The position numbers and the translations under genes are program-made. A stretch of 64,000 nt of DNA, from positions 4,500 to 68,499 of the forward strand of contig CAJTQL010000013.1 of assembly GCA_910578285.1 (NCBI GenBank), read 5' to 3'. The notes under the pieces were generated by a model. It made no database searches. It was not told the DNA's origin and saw only the letters and a list, made by a program, of their open reading frames with translations. Of this stretch, positions 1 through 9,700 are shown in pieces. Position 1 is the stretch's first letter, and the number at the start of each line of letters is the position of its first letter. The stretch is from an uncultured Helicobacteraceae bacterium (GTDB lineage Bacteria > Campylobacterota > Campylobacteria > Campylobacterales > Helicobacteraceae).

Positions 1-2
1 TC

Positions 3-551
3 AATGACAACCGCGCGCGGCTTGCGTTGCAACCGCTCGAGTTGTTTGATAATCCGTCTATGCCGACTCCGCTGCTTGCGCCAAAAGTGGGCGACCAAGT
101 CATCTTGCGCGTTTTCTACAACCGCGCTTTTGCCATTGCGCCCAATCAGCAAGTCTATCGCGCAATTACGGCGCAATACCAAGACATCGAATGGCTGCAC
201 CCCGATTTATTTGCCGCATTTTTGGCAAATGAGGGCAGAGCCGCGCCCACAATGGAACATTTTCGTGAGATTTGCAATGTCTATGCGGCAGGTGTTGTGT
301 ATTTGGTGCGCGAAAATGTCGGTGAGTTGCGCGATTGTCAGACTTTTGCCATTTTGCGTTCCGATTCCCTCCCAAGTGGCGAGGAGCAAATCAAGCCATT
401 TTTTTCGCGGCTTGGCAATATGGAACGTAGTTGGCTTGGCTTTTTGCGCCGCGACCCAAAGATAACCAACTATTATCATTATTATGATTCGCTCGTTCAT
501 GACTTTGCGCGTGCAAATCGAGATATTGCCGATGTCATCGAACATCGATAA
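3..551 (+). CDS. pgbA: PgbA-like plasminogen-binding protein, C-terminal part (5' end outside window)
   Basis: The frame is open from the first bases of the window with no stop, so the gene begins upstream and only about 182 residues are seen. The segment with LPxP-like, GDQVILRVFYNR and APNQQVYRAI stretches, followed by HPDLFAAFL and DCQTFAIL, matches my memory of the N-terminal domain of Helicobacter plasminogen-binding protein PgbA. The pgbA-glcD order is also that of H. pylori HP0508-HP0509. In H. pylori the domain is followed by a long charged C-terminal region; here the protein ends soon after the domain, so plasminogen binding through that tail should not be assumed. The family name is inferred from motif and synteny. 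Confidence 0.65.
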   Translation, partial: NDNRARLALQPLELFDNPSMPTPLLAPKVGDQVILRVFYNRAFAIAPNQQVYRAITAQYQDIEWLHPDLFAAFLANEGRAAPTMEHFREICNVYAAGVVYLVRENVGELRDCQTFAILRSDSLPSGEEQIKPFFSRLGNMERSWLGFLRRDPKITNYYHYYDSLVHDFARANRDIADVIEHR

Positions 552-565
552 TCGAAGGAGACAAG

Positions 566-1945
566 ATGGACATTAAACATATCGCCGCATTGCGCGCTAT
601 CGTTGGCGAGGAGAATTGTTTTGATGATGCGGCGCATAAAATCGCCTATTGCTACGATGCCACACGTTGTCGCTATGAGCCAGACGCGGTCGTTTTCCCG
701 CGCAACGAGGACGATGTGAGCCGGATTCTGCGCTATTGCAATGAGCACAGAATCATCGTTACGCCACGTGGTGCGGGCAGCGGCTTCACCGGCGGCGCGT
801 TGCCCGTGAGCGGTGGAATCATTCTCTCGCTTGAGAAGCACATGAATCAAATTCTTGAAATCGATATGGAAAATATGGTCGCGCGCGTGCAGCCCGGCGT
901 GATTAACAAGCATTTTCAGCAGGTTGTCGAGGAGAAGGGCTTGTTCTACCCGCCCGACCCGGCGAGCGAGGATTTTTCGACACTCGGCGGCAATGTGAGC
1001 GAGAACGCAGGCGGCATGCGCGCGGCGAAATACGGAATCACAAAGGATTATGTCATGGCGTTGCGCGCCGTGTTGCCAAACGGCGAGATTATCCGCGCGG
1101 GCAAGAAAACGATAAAAGATGTCGCGGGCTACAATATCGCCGGAATCCTCATCGCAAGCGAGGGCACACTCGCGGTGATTACCGAGATTACGCTAAAGCT
1201 CCTTAGCAAGCCAAAGCTTCGCCAAAGCGCGCTTGGCGTGTTTCCGACAATCGATGCCGCAATGCATGCGGTCTATAAAACAATGGCAGCGGGCGTTACG
1301 CCTGTGGCGATGGAGTTTCTCGACAATCTCACAATCCGCGCTGTCGAGGAGCGCTTTCACAAGGGCTTGCCGACAGACGCTGGCGCAATTCTGATTACCG
1401 ACGTTGACGGCAATTTGGACGCAGAGATTGCGCATGACATGCAAAAAATAAAGGAAAAATTTGAGGAGAATGGCTGTATAGAGTTTCGCAGCGCGAGCAC
1501 GTCCGATGAAATCGCTGCGTTGTGGTTTGCGCGCCGCAATGCGAGCCAAAGCATCAGCATTTATGGCAGCAAGAAGCTAAACGAGGACATCACCGTGCCG
1601 CGCAGCAAGCTGCCCGAGCTGCTTTCGCGAATCGAAGGTGTCGCGCGTAAGTATGATGTCAAGATTCCGTGCTTTGGGCACACGGGCGATGGCAATGTGC
1701 ATACGAATGTGATGGTCGATGCGAGCAGCGAGAGCGAGCTGCAAAAGGGGCATGACGCCATCACCGAGATTTTCAAAATCGCTGTCGAGCTCGGCGGCAC
1801 GCTTAGCGGCGAGCATGGAATCGGGCTTGCCAAAGCGCCGTTTATGTCGCTCGCGTTTAGCGAAGCGGAGATGAATCTTTTCCGCGCCATCAAACGCGCC
1901 TTTGACCCGAACAATATCTTGAACATTGGGAAGATGGGGTTGTGA
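566..1945 (+). CDS. glcD: Glycolate/D-lactate oxidase FAD-binding subunit GlcD
   Basis: 459 residues, the usual length for GlcD. The N-terminal half is an FAD-binding type 4 (PCMH) domain: the PRGAGSGFTGGALP stretch (about residues 68-81) and the later GGNVSENAGGMRAAKYG and IASEGTLAVITEI stretches contact FAD in this family. The C-terminal half is the FAD-linked oxidase cap, with the conserved PCFGHTGDGNVHTN and SGEHGIG motifs near the end. It oxidises 2-hydroxy acids such as glycolate or D-lactate and passes electrons to the respiratory chain. An AAGGAG-type ribosome site precedes the ATG, 14 bases after the PgbA-like gene, so the two are probably co-transcribed. No GlcE or GlcF follows, so the exact substrate is unclear. 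Confidence 0.93.
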   Translation: MDIKHIAALRAIVGEENCFDDAAHKIAYCYDATRCRYEPDAVVFPRNEDDVSRILRYCNEHRIIVTPRGAGSGFTGGALPVSGGIILSLEKHMNQILEIDMENMVARVQPGVINKHFQQVVEEKGLFYPPDPASEDFSTLGGNVSENAGGMRAAKYGITKDYVMALRAVLPNGEIIRAGKKTIKDVAGYNIAGILIASEGTLAVITEITLKLLSKPKLRQSALGVFPTIDAAMHAVYKTMAAGVTPVAMEFLDNLTIRAVEERFHKGLPTDAGAILITDVDGNLDAEIAHDMQKIKEKFEENGCIEFRSASTSDEIAALWFARRNASQSISIYGSKKLNEDITVPRSKLPELLSRIEGVARKYDVKIPCFGHTGDGNVHTNVMVDASSESELQKGHDAITEIFKIAVELGGTLSGEHGIGLAKAPFMSLAFSEAEMNLFRAIKRAFDPNNILNIGKMGL

Positions 1946-1975
1946 TTTTTGATATGAAGAGCTAGAAAGAGAATT

Positions 1976-3100
1976 ATGATGGTTTTGGATAGTCAAAATA
2001 GTGGCGTGCTAAGAAGTTTTTCATACCAAGATGATGATATGATAAAAATTTTTGGCAAAAGAAAAGCCAAAGATTTTCAAGATTTCATCAATCAAACGAC
2101 CGCAACTTTTGAAGCTACAGCAGAAAACCTCATTAAACTTGCGAATCGTCTTGATATTCCATTTGCCTATCTCTTTTTGGACAAAATGCCCGAATCAGAG
2201 GAAATTCTGCCAGATTTTAGAAAAAATAGCACAGGATTGAGTCCACATCTTAAGTCATGTATTGCTTCGAGCAAGAAAAAGCAGGAATGGTTTAGGAATT
2301 ACCTCATAAGAAATGGGCATGATAGGTTTTTGGAGAATTGGAATTTGGATTCAGACAAAGACAGGATTCGGGCTATCAAGGAAATGATTCAATTTGATGA
2401 GGTGGACAAAATATCAAAAGGGCAAAAACTCATTTTTTTTAAAGACAATCTTGAGCAATATAATATGATTGTACAGCAAAGCGGAATCTCTCAAAGCAAT
2501 ACACTTAAAGCCATTTCTTTTGATGAATGCAGAGGTTATGCTATCTATGATGAATATGCACCTCTTATTTTTATAAACTCTAAGGATACAAGCGAAAATG
2601 GAAAGATTTTTACGCTTTTGCATGAATTGGCTCATATTTTGCTGAAGCATAGCGGTGTTAGCTCGTATGATTTCGAGCTAGAAGAAGAATATCGTTGCAA
2701 CAATATTGCGGGGGAAATCTTGATGCCAACCGAGTCGTTTAAATCGAAATGGAACAAACACGATTCTATTCAGGTGAATATAGAAAATTTGAAAAATGAT
2801 TTTAAAATGGCAAGCCCTCTTGCGATTGCCACAAAAGCGCTTTTGACACAGCTTATAGATTATAAAGAGTATGAGGATTTTAAAAAGAGTCAAATAGAGC
2901 AATTTTCAAAAACAAAATCCTCATCAAAAGGAGGCAATTATTATTCTAATGTCATTGCCTCAAATAGCAAAAATTTTACCAAAAGCGTAATTGCCGATAC
3001 GCTTAATGGCTATGAAACTTATAGGGAAGCATTGAAGTTGCTTGATATTAAAAGTTTTGATAGTTTTGATAAGGTTGTCAATCAATTAGGGATATTATAA
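1976..3100 (+). CDS. ImmA/IrrE-family metallopeptidase with degenerate HTH
   Basis: 374 residues. The zinc-metallopeptidase motif HELAH (about residues 216-220) and a downstream EEEYRCNNIAGEILMP segment supplying the third zinc ligand are typical of the ImmA/IrrE (COG2856) family. Family members usually start with an intact XRE-type helix-turn-helix; here only its later part is recognisable (around ATAENLIKLANRLDIPFAYLFL, broken by differences), while the first helices are replaced by an unrelated stretch. The start codon is therefore uncertain. Its stop overlaps the ATG of the following DUF4411 PIN gene by one base (TAATG), the usual arrangement for this toxin-antitoxin-like pair. Codon use is AT-rich compared with glcD, which suggests horizontal acquisition. 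Confidence 0.8.
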   Translation: MMVLDSQNSGVLRSFSYQDDDMIKIFGKRKAKDFQDFINQTTATFEATAENLIKLANRLDIPFAYLFLDKMPESEEILPDFRKNSTGLSPHLKSCIASSKKKQEWFRNYLIRNGHDRFLENWNLDSDKDRIRAIKEMIQFDEVDKISKGQKLIFFKDNLEQYNMIVQQSGISQSNTLKAISFDECRGYAIYDEYAPLIFINSKDTSENGKIFTLLHELAHILLKHSGVSSYDFELEEEYRCNNIAGEILMPTESFKSKWNKHDSIQVNIENLKNDFKMASPLAIATKALLTQLIDYKEYEDFKKSQIEQFSKTKSSSKGGNYYSNVIASNSKNFTKSVIADTLNGYETYREALKLLDIKSFDSFDKVVNQLGIL

Positions 3101-3597
3101 TGAAAAAATATTTAATCGACACAAATATTTTTATAGAATTTGCTTACAGATTCTATGCCTTTGATATTTGCCCAGGGTTTTAGGATTTTTTAGGGAAATG
3201 TTCAGAATCTGATTATGTGAAATCCATTGAGAAGGTCTATGATGAAATCACTTCCAGCAAACCCGGATTGCAGCAATTCAAAGAAAAATTAAAAAATGTA
3301 GAATTTTTCTTGTCCATAGAAAATATTAAACCCGAATCTCATAAGAAAGTTTCGCAAACGTTGCTAAAAATGGGATATACAGAGATAGCAATAAGGCATT
3401 TTTCTAGCGGTGCAGATTTTTTCTTGGTTGCACTTGCCTGCCAAGAATCTTATACGATTGTAACACATGAAGCCAAAAGCGGTGGCAATGCTCGAAATAG
3501 AATCAAGATTCCCAATGTCTGCGAGAAACTCAATATAGATTGCATAGACATTGCAGAGTTTCTAAGACGTGAAAGGGCGAAATTTGTCTTGGAATAA
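3100..3597 (+). pseudogene. DUF4411 PIN-domain toxin interrupted by an in-frame amber stop
   Basis: Translation from the ATG at 3100 gives MKKYLIDTNIFIEFAYRFYA, then FDICPGF followed by TAG at 3181-3183, and the same frame continues with DFLGKC for another 138 codons to 3597. DUF4411 proteins carry a PIN nuclease fold with the DTN acidic motif, and the position of the stop normally holds tryptophan (CPxFWDxL), so a single TGG to TAG change explains it. The C-terminal half keeps SGADFFLVALA and THEAKSGGNA. The upstream metallopeptidase with HTH remnant is the usual partner. Either the toxin is inactivated or the TAG is an assembly error or read through; as written it is a pseudogene. Confidence 0.8.
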
Positions 3598-3656
3598 ATG
3601 TGGACATACTCAAATGATTCATCAAATTTCGACCATTCTATGCAGTATTCTTAATT

Positions 3657-5729
3657 CTAGTGTTGATATAATAGATTTTTCTCCAAGTTTTCTAGTTGTT
3701 CCCGTAGTTGTCTTTGTCGCTCTCCTTTTTCATTTTCTTTGCTTATGTTCTGTTTTTTAATGTCGCTTAATTGCTTGTCAATATTACGTAGCTGTTTGTT
3801 AATCTCCTCTATTTCCAAAGAGAGTTTATTGCTCTGTTCCTTGTTAGCAGTATTGGAGACTCTAGGGAGTTCTTTGATATTCTCCTTGATTTGCTCGATA
3901 TTGTCCTGCCAATTTTCCATCTCTGCTTTTTTAAGTTTCTCAATATTTTCTAGCACCTTTTGTTCGATAGCATTTTTCAGTTTAATGCCATTAACAATGA
4001 TGTAATGTTCTTCGTCCTTTGTTTTTTCTAATTTACTATCTCCCCATGTGAATGGATTCAATAATGTCCCTGTAGAAATCTCTTCATAAGGGCTTTCAAG
4101 ATGATACCTTAAGATACCGTCAGAATTTTCAGCATCAAATGAATCAGAATCTTCTGTATCAGAATCGGACGAATCGGAATCGTCCATATCAAATGAGCCG
4201 GGGTTTTCCATTTCAAGTATAAGTATTGAATTGATGTCTATTTCTGGCTTGATGCCTTTGATAATCATGGTATACTCTTCGACCTTTTTAGAATCAAACC
4301 ATGTAGCTGGATTCCACCATTTTGCTGTGGATTTTTCCTCTTTATGCTTCTCTAAAGCATTGTTTGAAATTTCTATGCTAGACGAGAGTTTTGAATCGAT
4401 TTCTTGATAAATCTCTCGCATTTCATCATGAATATTTATATAGTTATTTTTACAATCAATAAGCATTTCTTGTATAAAATCACGCATATTAGAGCTTATA
4501 ACATTAAGTTTATTGATAGTATCTGTAATTATTTTGATTACTGTTGCTTCTGTTTCTTCATCTACCTCTTCAGGGAATTTAGAGATTCCAACGAGACGAA
4601 AGCTATTATTTTTTCCAGGTAACATTTTTGCAGCATTTGTTTTAGCATGCAGTTTAGAGAGTATTTTGTTGTGTCCCGCAGCATAATGCTCAACAAAAGC
4701 AAGAGTCTTTTTTGTGATTTCATCAATCGGATTGAGCATATCTTTTTGTATGTGTCCATCAACGAGTTTTTCTATTTTCCCTGAATAGAATTGTGCAAGC
4801 TCGTTTAGTCTATTTTCTAATAGTTCTATTTTTTCAGGCATTTCTCCTTTTTCTTTAAAAGATTTGTTAATCGATTTTTCAATAGATTTTTTGCACTCTT
4901 CAAGGCGTTCTTTTTCATGTTGAAGCTCGCCTACTTCTGCATTATCTTTGTTTGTGTGTTGTGGAGCCTCTATCTCTTTCTTTACTCGTTCGTGTTCATC
5001 TTTAATTATTTTCCGTATAGTTTGGGCTAGTTCACCTAAATGTTTCTGTGGCTTGTCGTTGATATACTGATGCCATTTTTCCTTGAAATTATTAATGCCA
5101 ATATATTTTATAAATTCCCCTTCCCCTTTACTATCATACTCTTGCATAAATTTGTTCTCAAAATCCCAAAGTTTATTCTTTTCATCAAAGTTCTTATTTG
5201 TCTTGTGTTTCAAAAGATAATAGAGAGATGAGACAGAATAGATTTGTGGATTTTGGATTCCATATCTAATGGCTACATCTTTAAGCTTATTAGCTGCATG
5301 TGTCTTATTTACAGACCACTCTCCTTTGCTTTTTGTATTATTCAATGCTATATCGATTTTGTTCAGAATAAAAAAGACGTCAAAGTCTTTGTCTTTGGCT
5401 ACTCTTTCTTGAATTGTGTGCCATAGCCCTTGTTCATCATTCTCTAGGTTTGTATCAAGCTGCTCATAGTCAAGCACAAACAATGCAATGTCGGCATCGG
5501 ATAAGGTAGATTCGCATGGAAACTTTTCACCAAAGACTGCTTTGATGAATGTACTCTTGCCTGCATTTTCATTGCTAATAATGGCGATTCTATGTTCTTG
5601 TTTGAGGTTTGGCTGAATCGAATTGAGTTCTTCTTGCATGTTTGCCAGCTTGTAATTCTCGGCATATTTCTGCAAATGTTCAAATGCCTCTTCTGCTTCA
5701 GTGATGTCTTGAAATGTGAATTTTCCCAT
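3657..5729 (-). CDS. Dynamin-like GTPase lacking the G2-G3 region
   Basis: 690 residues. A P-loop SNENAGKSTF lies near residue 52-61 and an NKID (G4) motif near residue 123; long helical, coiled-coil-rich sequence with repeated EEIxKQLxxI patterns follows, as in bacterial dynamin-like membrane GTPases. The first P-loop residue is Ser rather than Gly. Only about 12 residues separate the P-loop region from ESTLSDADIALFVLD, where dynamins normally have some 80 residues holding switch I and the DxxG motif, so G2/G3 is absent although the frame is intact. A central acidic D/S run (about residues 515-540) is unusual. It is the last gene of the operon, 12 bases after the DUF6985-like gene. Role here is unknown; membrane remodelling or defence is inference. 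Confidence 0.72.
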   Translation of the reverse strand: MGKFTFQDITEAEEAFEHLQKYAENYKLANMQEELNSIQPNLKQEHRIAIISNENAGKSTFIKAVFGEKFPCESTLSDADIALFVLDYEQLDTNLENDEQGLWHTIQERVAKDKDFDVFFILNKIDIALNNTKSKGEWSVNKTHAANKLKDVAIRYGIQNPQIYSVSSLYYLLKHKTNKNFDEKNKLWDFENKFMQEYDSKGEGEFIKYIGINNFKEKWHQYINDKPQKHLGELAQTIRKIIKDEHERVKKEIEAPQHTNKDNAEVGELQHEKERLEECKKSIEKSINKSFKEKGEMPEKIELLENRLNELAQFYSGKIEKLVDGHIQKDMLNPIDEITKKTLAFVEHYAAGHNKILSKLHAKTNAAKMLPGKNNSFRLVGISKFPEEVDEETEATVIKIITDTINKLNVISSNMRDFIQEMLIDCKNNYINIHDEMREIYQEIDSKLSSSIEISNNALEKHKEEKSTAKWWNPATWFDSKKVEEYTMIIKGIKPEIDINSILILEMENPGSFDMDDSDSSDSDTEDSDSFDAENSDGILRYHLESPYEEISTGTLLNPFTWGDSKLEKTKDEEHYIIVNGIKLKNAIEQKVLENIEKLKKAEMENWQDNIEQIKENIKELPRVSNTANKEQSNKLSLEIEEINKQLRNIDKQLSDIKKQNISKENEKGERQRQLREQLENLEKNLLYQH

Positions 5730-5741
5730 GTTTTCTCCTTA

Positions 5742-6146
5742 TTACAGAAAGTTATCTTGAGAGGCGATAATAATTTCATCGTTTTTTATAAACGCCGCTA
5801 ATCCATGCTCACCATCATGAGTCGATTCAAATAGCACTCCCCATGAGCCATCTTGTTCAAAGAGGATTTCTGTTGGTGTGAGTATTGTTTCTAAGGTCTC
5901 GCCCGATTGATAGTTTTCTTGGCAATAATTTAGAAGCTTTTGTTCAATTTCTTCTTGATGAGATTCTAGGAAATCCCGATAGATACCATACGATTCTCGC
6001 TGCAAGTTATTAATGTCCTCATTCTTATAGGCTTGCGCTGTGATTTTGATGATATATGCTTTGCCAAACATCAAAAGACTATCTTGCTTAGACCATGAAT
6101 GCCGATAAGTCATCTTGCCAAATGCTTTGTCTTTCATTGTTTCCAT
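5742..6146 (-). CDS. DUF6985-like protein, probable immunity protein for the HNH toxin
   Basis: 134 residues, no signal peptide or membrane segment. The pattern of an aromatic N-terminal strand, a central helix with a YRDFLESHQEEIEQKLLNYC stretch, a GSWGVLFESTHDGEHGLA segment and a terminal IIIASQD matches what I recall of DUF6985 (WD-EHG-QD signature), though the WDxEHG is present as THDGEHG. The ATG overlaps the stop of the HNH nuclease gene by one base (TAATG), the typical position for a cognate immunity gene. Immunity function is inferred from position and size only. It is followed 12 bases later by the dynamin-like gene. Confidence 0.55.
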   Translation of the reverse strand: METMKDKAFGKMTYRHSWSKQDSLLMFGKAYIIKITAQAYKNEDINNLQRESYGIYRDFLESHQEEIEQKLLNYCQENYQSGETLETILTPTEILFEQDGSWGVLFESTHDGEHGLAAFIKNDEIIIASQDNFL

Positions 6147-6796
6147 TATGCCACTCCTCGTATTTTATTCTTACAGGCAGAAATGCCTCCAGAATGCGGC
6201 ACATTGCCATGGATTTCTTGCGGAACTAAATCAAGAGTTTTCATATCACTTCGTTCATGCCATGTGAGATTGTTTTCCTTGCGATATTCTCGCACATCTT
6301 GTGCGCTCCACTCTTTGCCCTCTTTGTTTTCTATCGTCCATTGTTCAGCAAGTTTTTCATCAGCTTGAATGAAGTTTGTATTTCTATTCTCGCTAAAATC
6401 ACTAATTTCGGTAGTGGCTTTAGCAGAGCGTGTGAAATCTGGTTCGCCTTCTTTAAAATCTATTCCTTCGATTCTGTGTGTTTTTAGAATTTCCCCCCAC
6501 GTTTCATTGTTGCCCGGCGGTTGTTTTGGGATTTCGTTGAGTGTTGGTTTCCAAGTAGAATTGCCTATTTCTCCGCTCCATTCCCCGCCATTTCTCGGAA
6601 AAAGCTCGTAATGTACTTGCCTTTCCTCTTGAATCTCCGCAAGAAAGCTTGCCCTTTCTATCTTATTCCCTGAAATGCCATATCTTTCAGAATCTTCGCG
6701 GAGATCTTGAATCTCAAAGGGCTTTTTGCCAATCTCATAAAAACCCGTTTTGACTTCGGCAACTTTGCTGATTGTTTCCATAGCAAATCCTGTCAT
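6146..6796 (-). CDS. HNH/Endo VII-type nuclease toxin
   Basis: 216 residues. The C-terminal 70 residues form a nuclease toxin domain of the HNH/ENDO VII superfamily known from polymorphic toxins: NxNFxQADExLAEQW-like region, then LTWHERSDMKTLDLVP and EIHGNVPHSGGIS, with candidate catalytic or metal-binding residues His180, His196 and His201. The preceding GEWSGExGNSxW and TWGEILKTHxIEGIDFKEGEPDF stretches belong to the same toxin family. The N-terminal 50 residues lack a secretion signal or trafficking domain I recognise. Its ATG overlaps the stop of the HerA-like gene by four bases (ATGA), so it is translated from the same message; the following gene is the probable immunity gene. Confidence 0.78.
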   Translation of the reverse strand: MTGFAMETISKVAEVKTGFYEIGKKPFEIQDLREDSERYGISGNKIERASFLAEIQEERQVHYELFPRNGGEWSGEIGNSTWKPTLNEIPKQPPGNNETWGEILKTHRIEGIDFKEGEPDFTRSAKATTEISDFSENRNTNFIQADEKLAEQWTIENKEGKEWSAQDVREYRKENNLTWHERSDMKTLDLVPQEIHGNVPHSGGISACKNKIRGVA

Positions 6797-9700
6797 TTTG
6801 CCTCCTTTTTTGCAAGATAATTTAAATCTATCGCGTCTTCACCGCTTCGAATCGCAAGCAGCGCATAGCGCAAACTTTCGTGCGTGATTCCAAAGAATTT
6901 GTGCAGCACCGTATCTGCCCTTTGTGTTGCACTTTGGCTCGTGTCGCTCATCGTTTCATTGACAAAATCGAGATTTCGTTGGCTACTTGTCATAATTTCG
7001 AGAATGAGCAAGGTACAATCAGGACAATTTTGCGGCGCAAAGCGCATGCTTGGATAGGTTTCTTTGAGATTTTTGGGCAATAAATCCTCGTATATCTTGG
7101 CGCAATTGTTTTCCACACGTGCCATATCTCCACTTGATAGCGCATCAACAAGCCACAAACAATGTTCATAAAACCAATAATGTAATCCAATATTTTTATA
7201 GAATCGCACGTTTGTAATAAAGCGGCAAGATTTCATTGCATGTATCGCCATATAAAACGCGAGCGCGTCTTGGTCTTCCCCATTTTCTATTTTACGCATT
7301 TCGCGCGAAGATTCTGCCGAAACCTCGAGCAATGCGCGGAAATCGTGCCATTTTTGCAATGCGACATTGGGCGCAAAGAGGCTTGCGCACAAGACCCGAA
7401 TCCATGCGCCTTTGAGGCTTTGTCTGTCGATTCTATCCATTTTACCCAGAGCCTTTGCGAGCTCGCCATTTGGCGCAATCGCAAAGCATTCCTCGTCAAT
7501 ATATTCATAGCGATAATCCGGATTCTGTGATAAAAAGCGCTCGTTTGCTTGCTCGAACGCGCTTTCGGGCAGCGCTTGGAGCGCGAGCCTGTCGATTTGC
7601 ACCATAAATGCCTGATGTACATCGTTGCTATGCACAATCGCCTCGCCCTTTTTGAGCTCGGCAATGTCGAGAATCTGCGATTCATTTAGATTTATCGCAT
7701 TACCAACAAGCTCGCGGTCTTCTCTATCCATTGTGCGATGTACAATCTTGGTATTTGTATTTTTAATCACATCTTTATGCAATTTGCTAGCGACTTGGTC
7801 GGCAATCACGAGCCCTTCACCCAAAGAGCGAATCTCGCTCAAGATATTCACAAAAACTTCAACAGCCTTGCCGCGCGCGTTCGCCTCTTCGCTGCTTCTA
7901 TCGAGGCTAATATTAGGCAAGAGCCTATGCGCTTCTTCAATCACGCAAAGATGTTTGAGCTCATTCTTAGCCTTGCTCGTTTGCTCGCGATACATGGCAA
8001 GCTTGTTGAGCACAAGCCCCATCAAAAACGCTTTTTCCTCATCATTGACAATCGCACTTAGCTCGATGATGGTTGGGTTTTCAAACAGAATCTTTGAGCT
8101 AATGCAATGCCTCGAGTTAAAAATCTTGCCCTTGATTCCAAGCGTGAGATTCTTAATCCTCGTCTTGAGTGCGGCTTTGATATTACTATCTGCCTCGCCC
8201 GCATAACCAGATTGTTCGACAACCGATTCGATTTTTGCGTATAAATCATACATATTAGGAAAGAGCAACATCTTGCGATTATGGTCTGCGCCTTCTTGTT
8301 CGGTAAAATAGGGATTGTCTTCGGTTTCAAGATTCCAACCCTTGTCGACATAGATTTGATACAACGCATCTTCGAGAATATAGGGCATGGGTCCAACCAT
8401 TGGAAACGCAGAACTAAATGTCGTCTTGAGCATATCAATATGCTTGGTGAGTGTAATGCCCTTGTTGTTGGCAAGATTCTCGCGGCTGTGTTCAAACACA
8501 AACGGATTAAAGCGAAACGTGTCATTAATCGTGCCCGGGCGAAACATAAAAAGACTTGGAATATCAAGGATTAAGTTTTTATATTCACTCTTAGCAGGCT
8601 CGATAACGAGGAATGGGATTGGCGTTTTAATCTTTTGCAACGCAAGCAAGATGTGTTTAATCGTATTGCTCTTGCCCCCGCCCGTTGCGCCCGAGACAAA
8701 AAGGTGAGATTTGAGCGCCTCGAGACTTAATGTGAATCGTTGGCTTGTTTTGTGCTTTTTATTGAGGATATTGCCAAGTTCAATTTTTATCGCTTCTTTG
8801 TCGTACTTTTGCGTGAGCCCAAAGCTCGCGATTCTGCCCACACTCATGCCCTCGATGTCGTTACGTGGCAATGCGGCGAGAATGCTCAACTCTTCGGTGT
8901 TGAGGCACGAGCAAAGCCCACCAAAGGACGGGTGGATTGGGTGTTGCTCGTCTTTGAACATGGGCAACTGCTGCGGCTTGAACGTTTCGAGCTTGTCGAG
9001 ATTCTTGCTAAAGCGAATGCTCTCAAAATAGCTCGTTTCGCCGCTATAAACGCTCTTGAGCGTGTGCGCAAGCAAGTCGAGCGTAACATCGTCTTCGGCT
9101 TGAAGATATAGCGCTGTGTTCCACAGCCCGTGGTTGAGCCCCTTTTGGAATCGCTCGATATAGCTATCGATGAGCGTTTCGCAATATGCGGCGCTTTTGT
9201 CGATTTCTTCGTGGCTAATGCCTTGCGTTTGTGTCCATGTGTTGCTATTGTTTGTCGCTGTGCTTTGGTTGGTTGTTGTGGAATTGGTGCGTGAGGTAGA
9301 GGTAGTGTTTGAAGTGGATTTGTTGTCGCTATGAGATTTATTATAGCTACCGCCAATACCAATACCAATAGCAGCACCAAGCATTCCACCACCACCGATT
9401 CCAATGCTGCCCCCTGATGTATCGCTCGTGCTCTTCGTCTCCGTCTTACCTTTCGTATTCGTCTCGCCCGTGCTCGTGCTGCTCCCCTCCGTCTCCGTCT
9501 TGCCCTCCGTCCTCGCCTCGCTTCTTTGCATGCTGATGCTCATTTTGGCGAGGCGGTGAATCTCGTTGCCAAGATTGCGTAGGTTGTCGATGATTGCTTG
9601 GATTGTGCCAATCTCATAACTCTCCGCGACAATCAGAATGCGGAATCTGCTCACGTTCATGCAGCGCATGGGCGCAACGATTCTTTCGAGCCCTTGCTTA

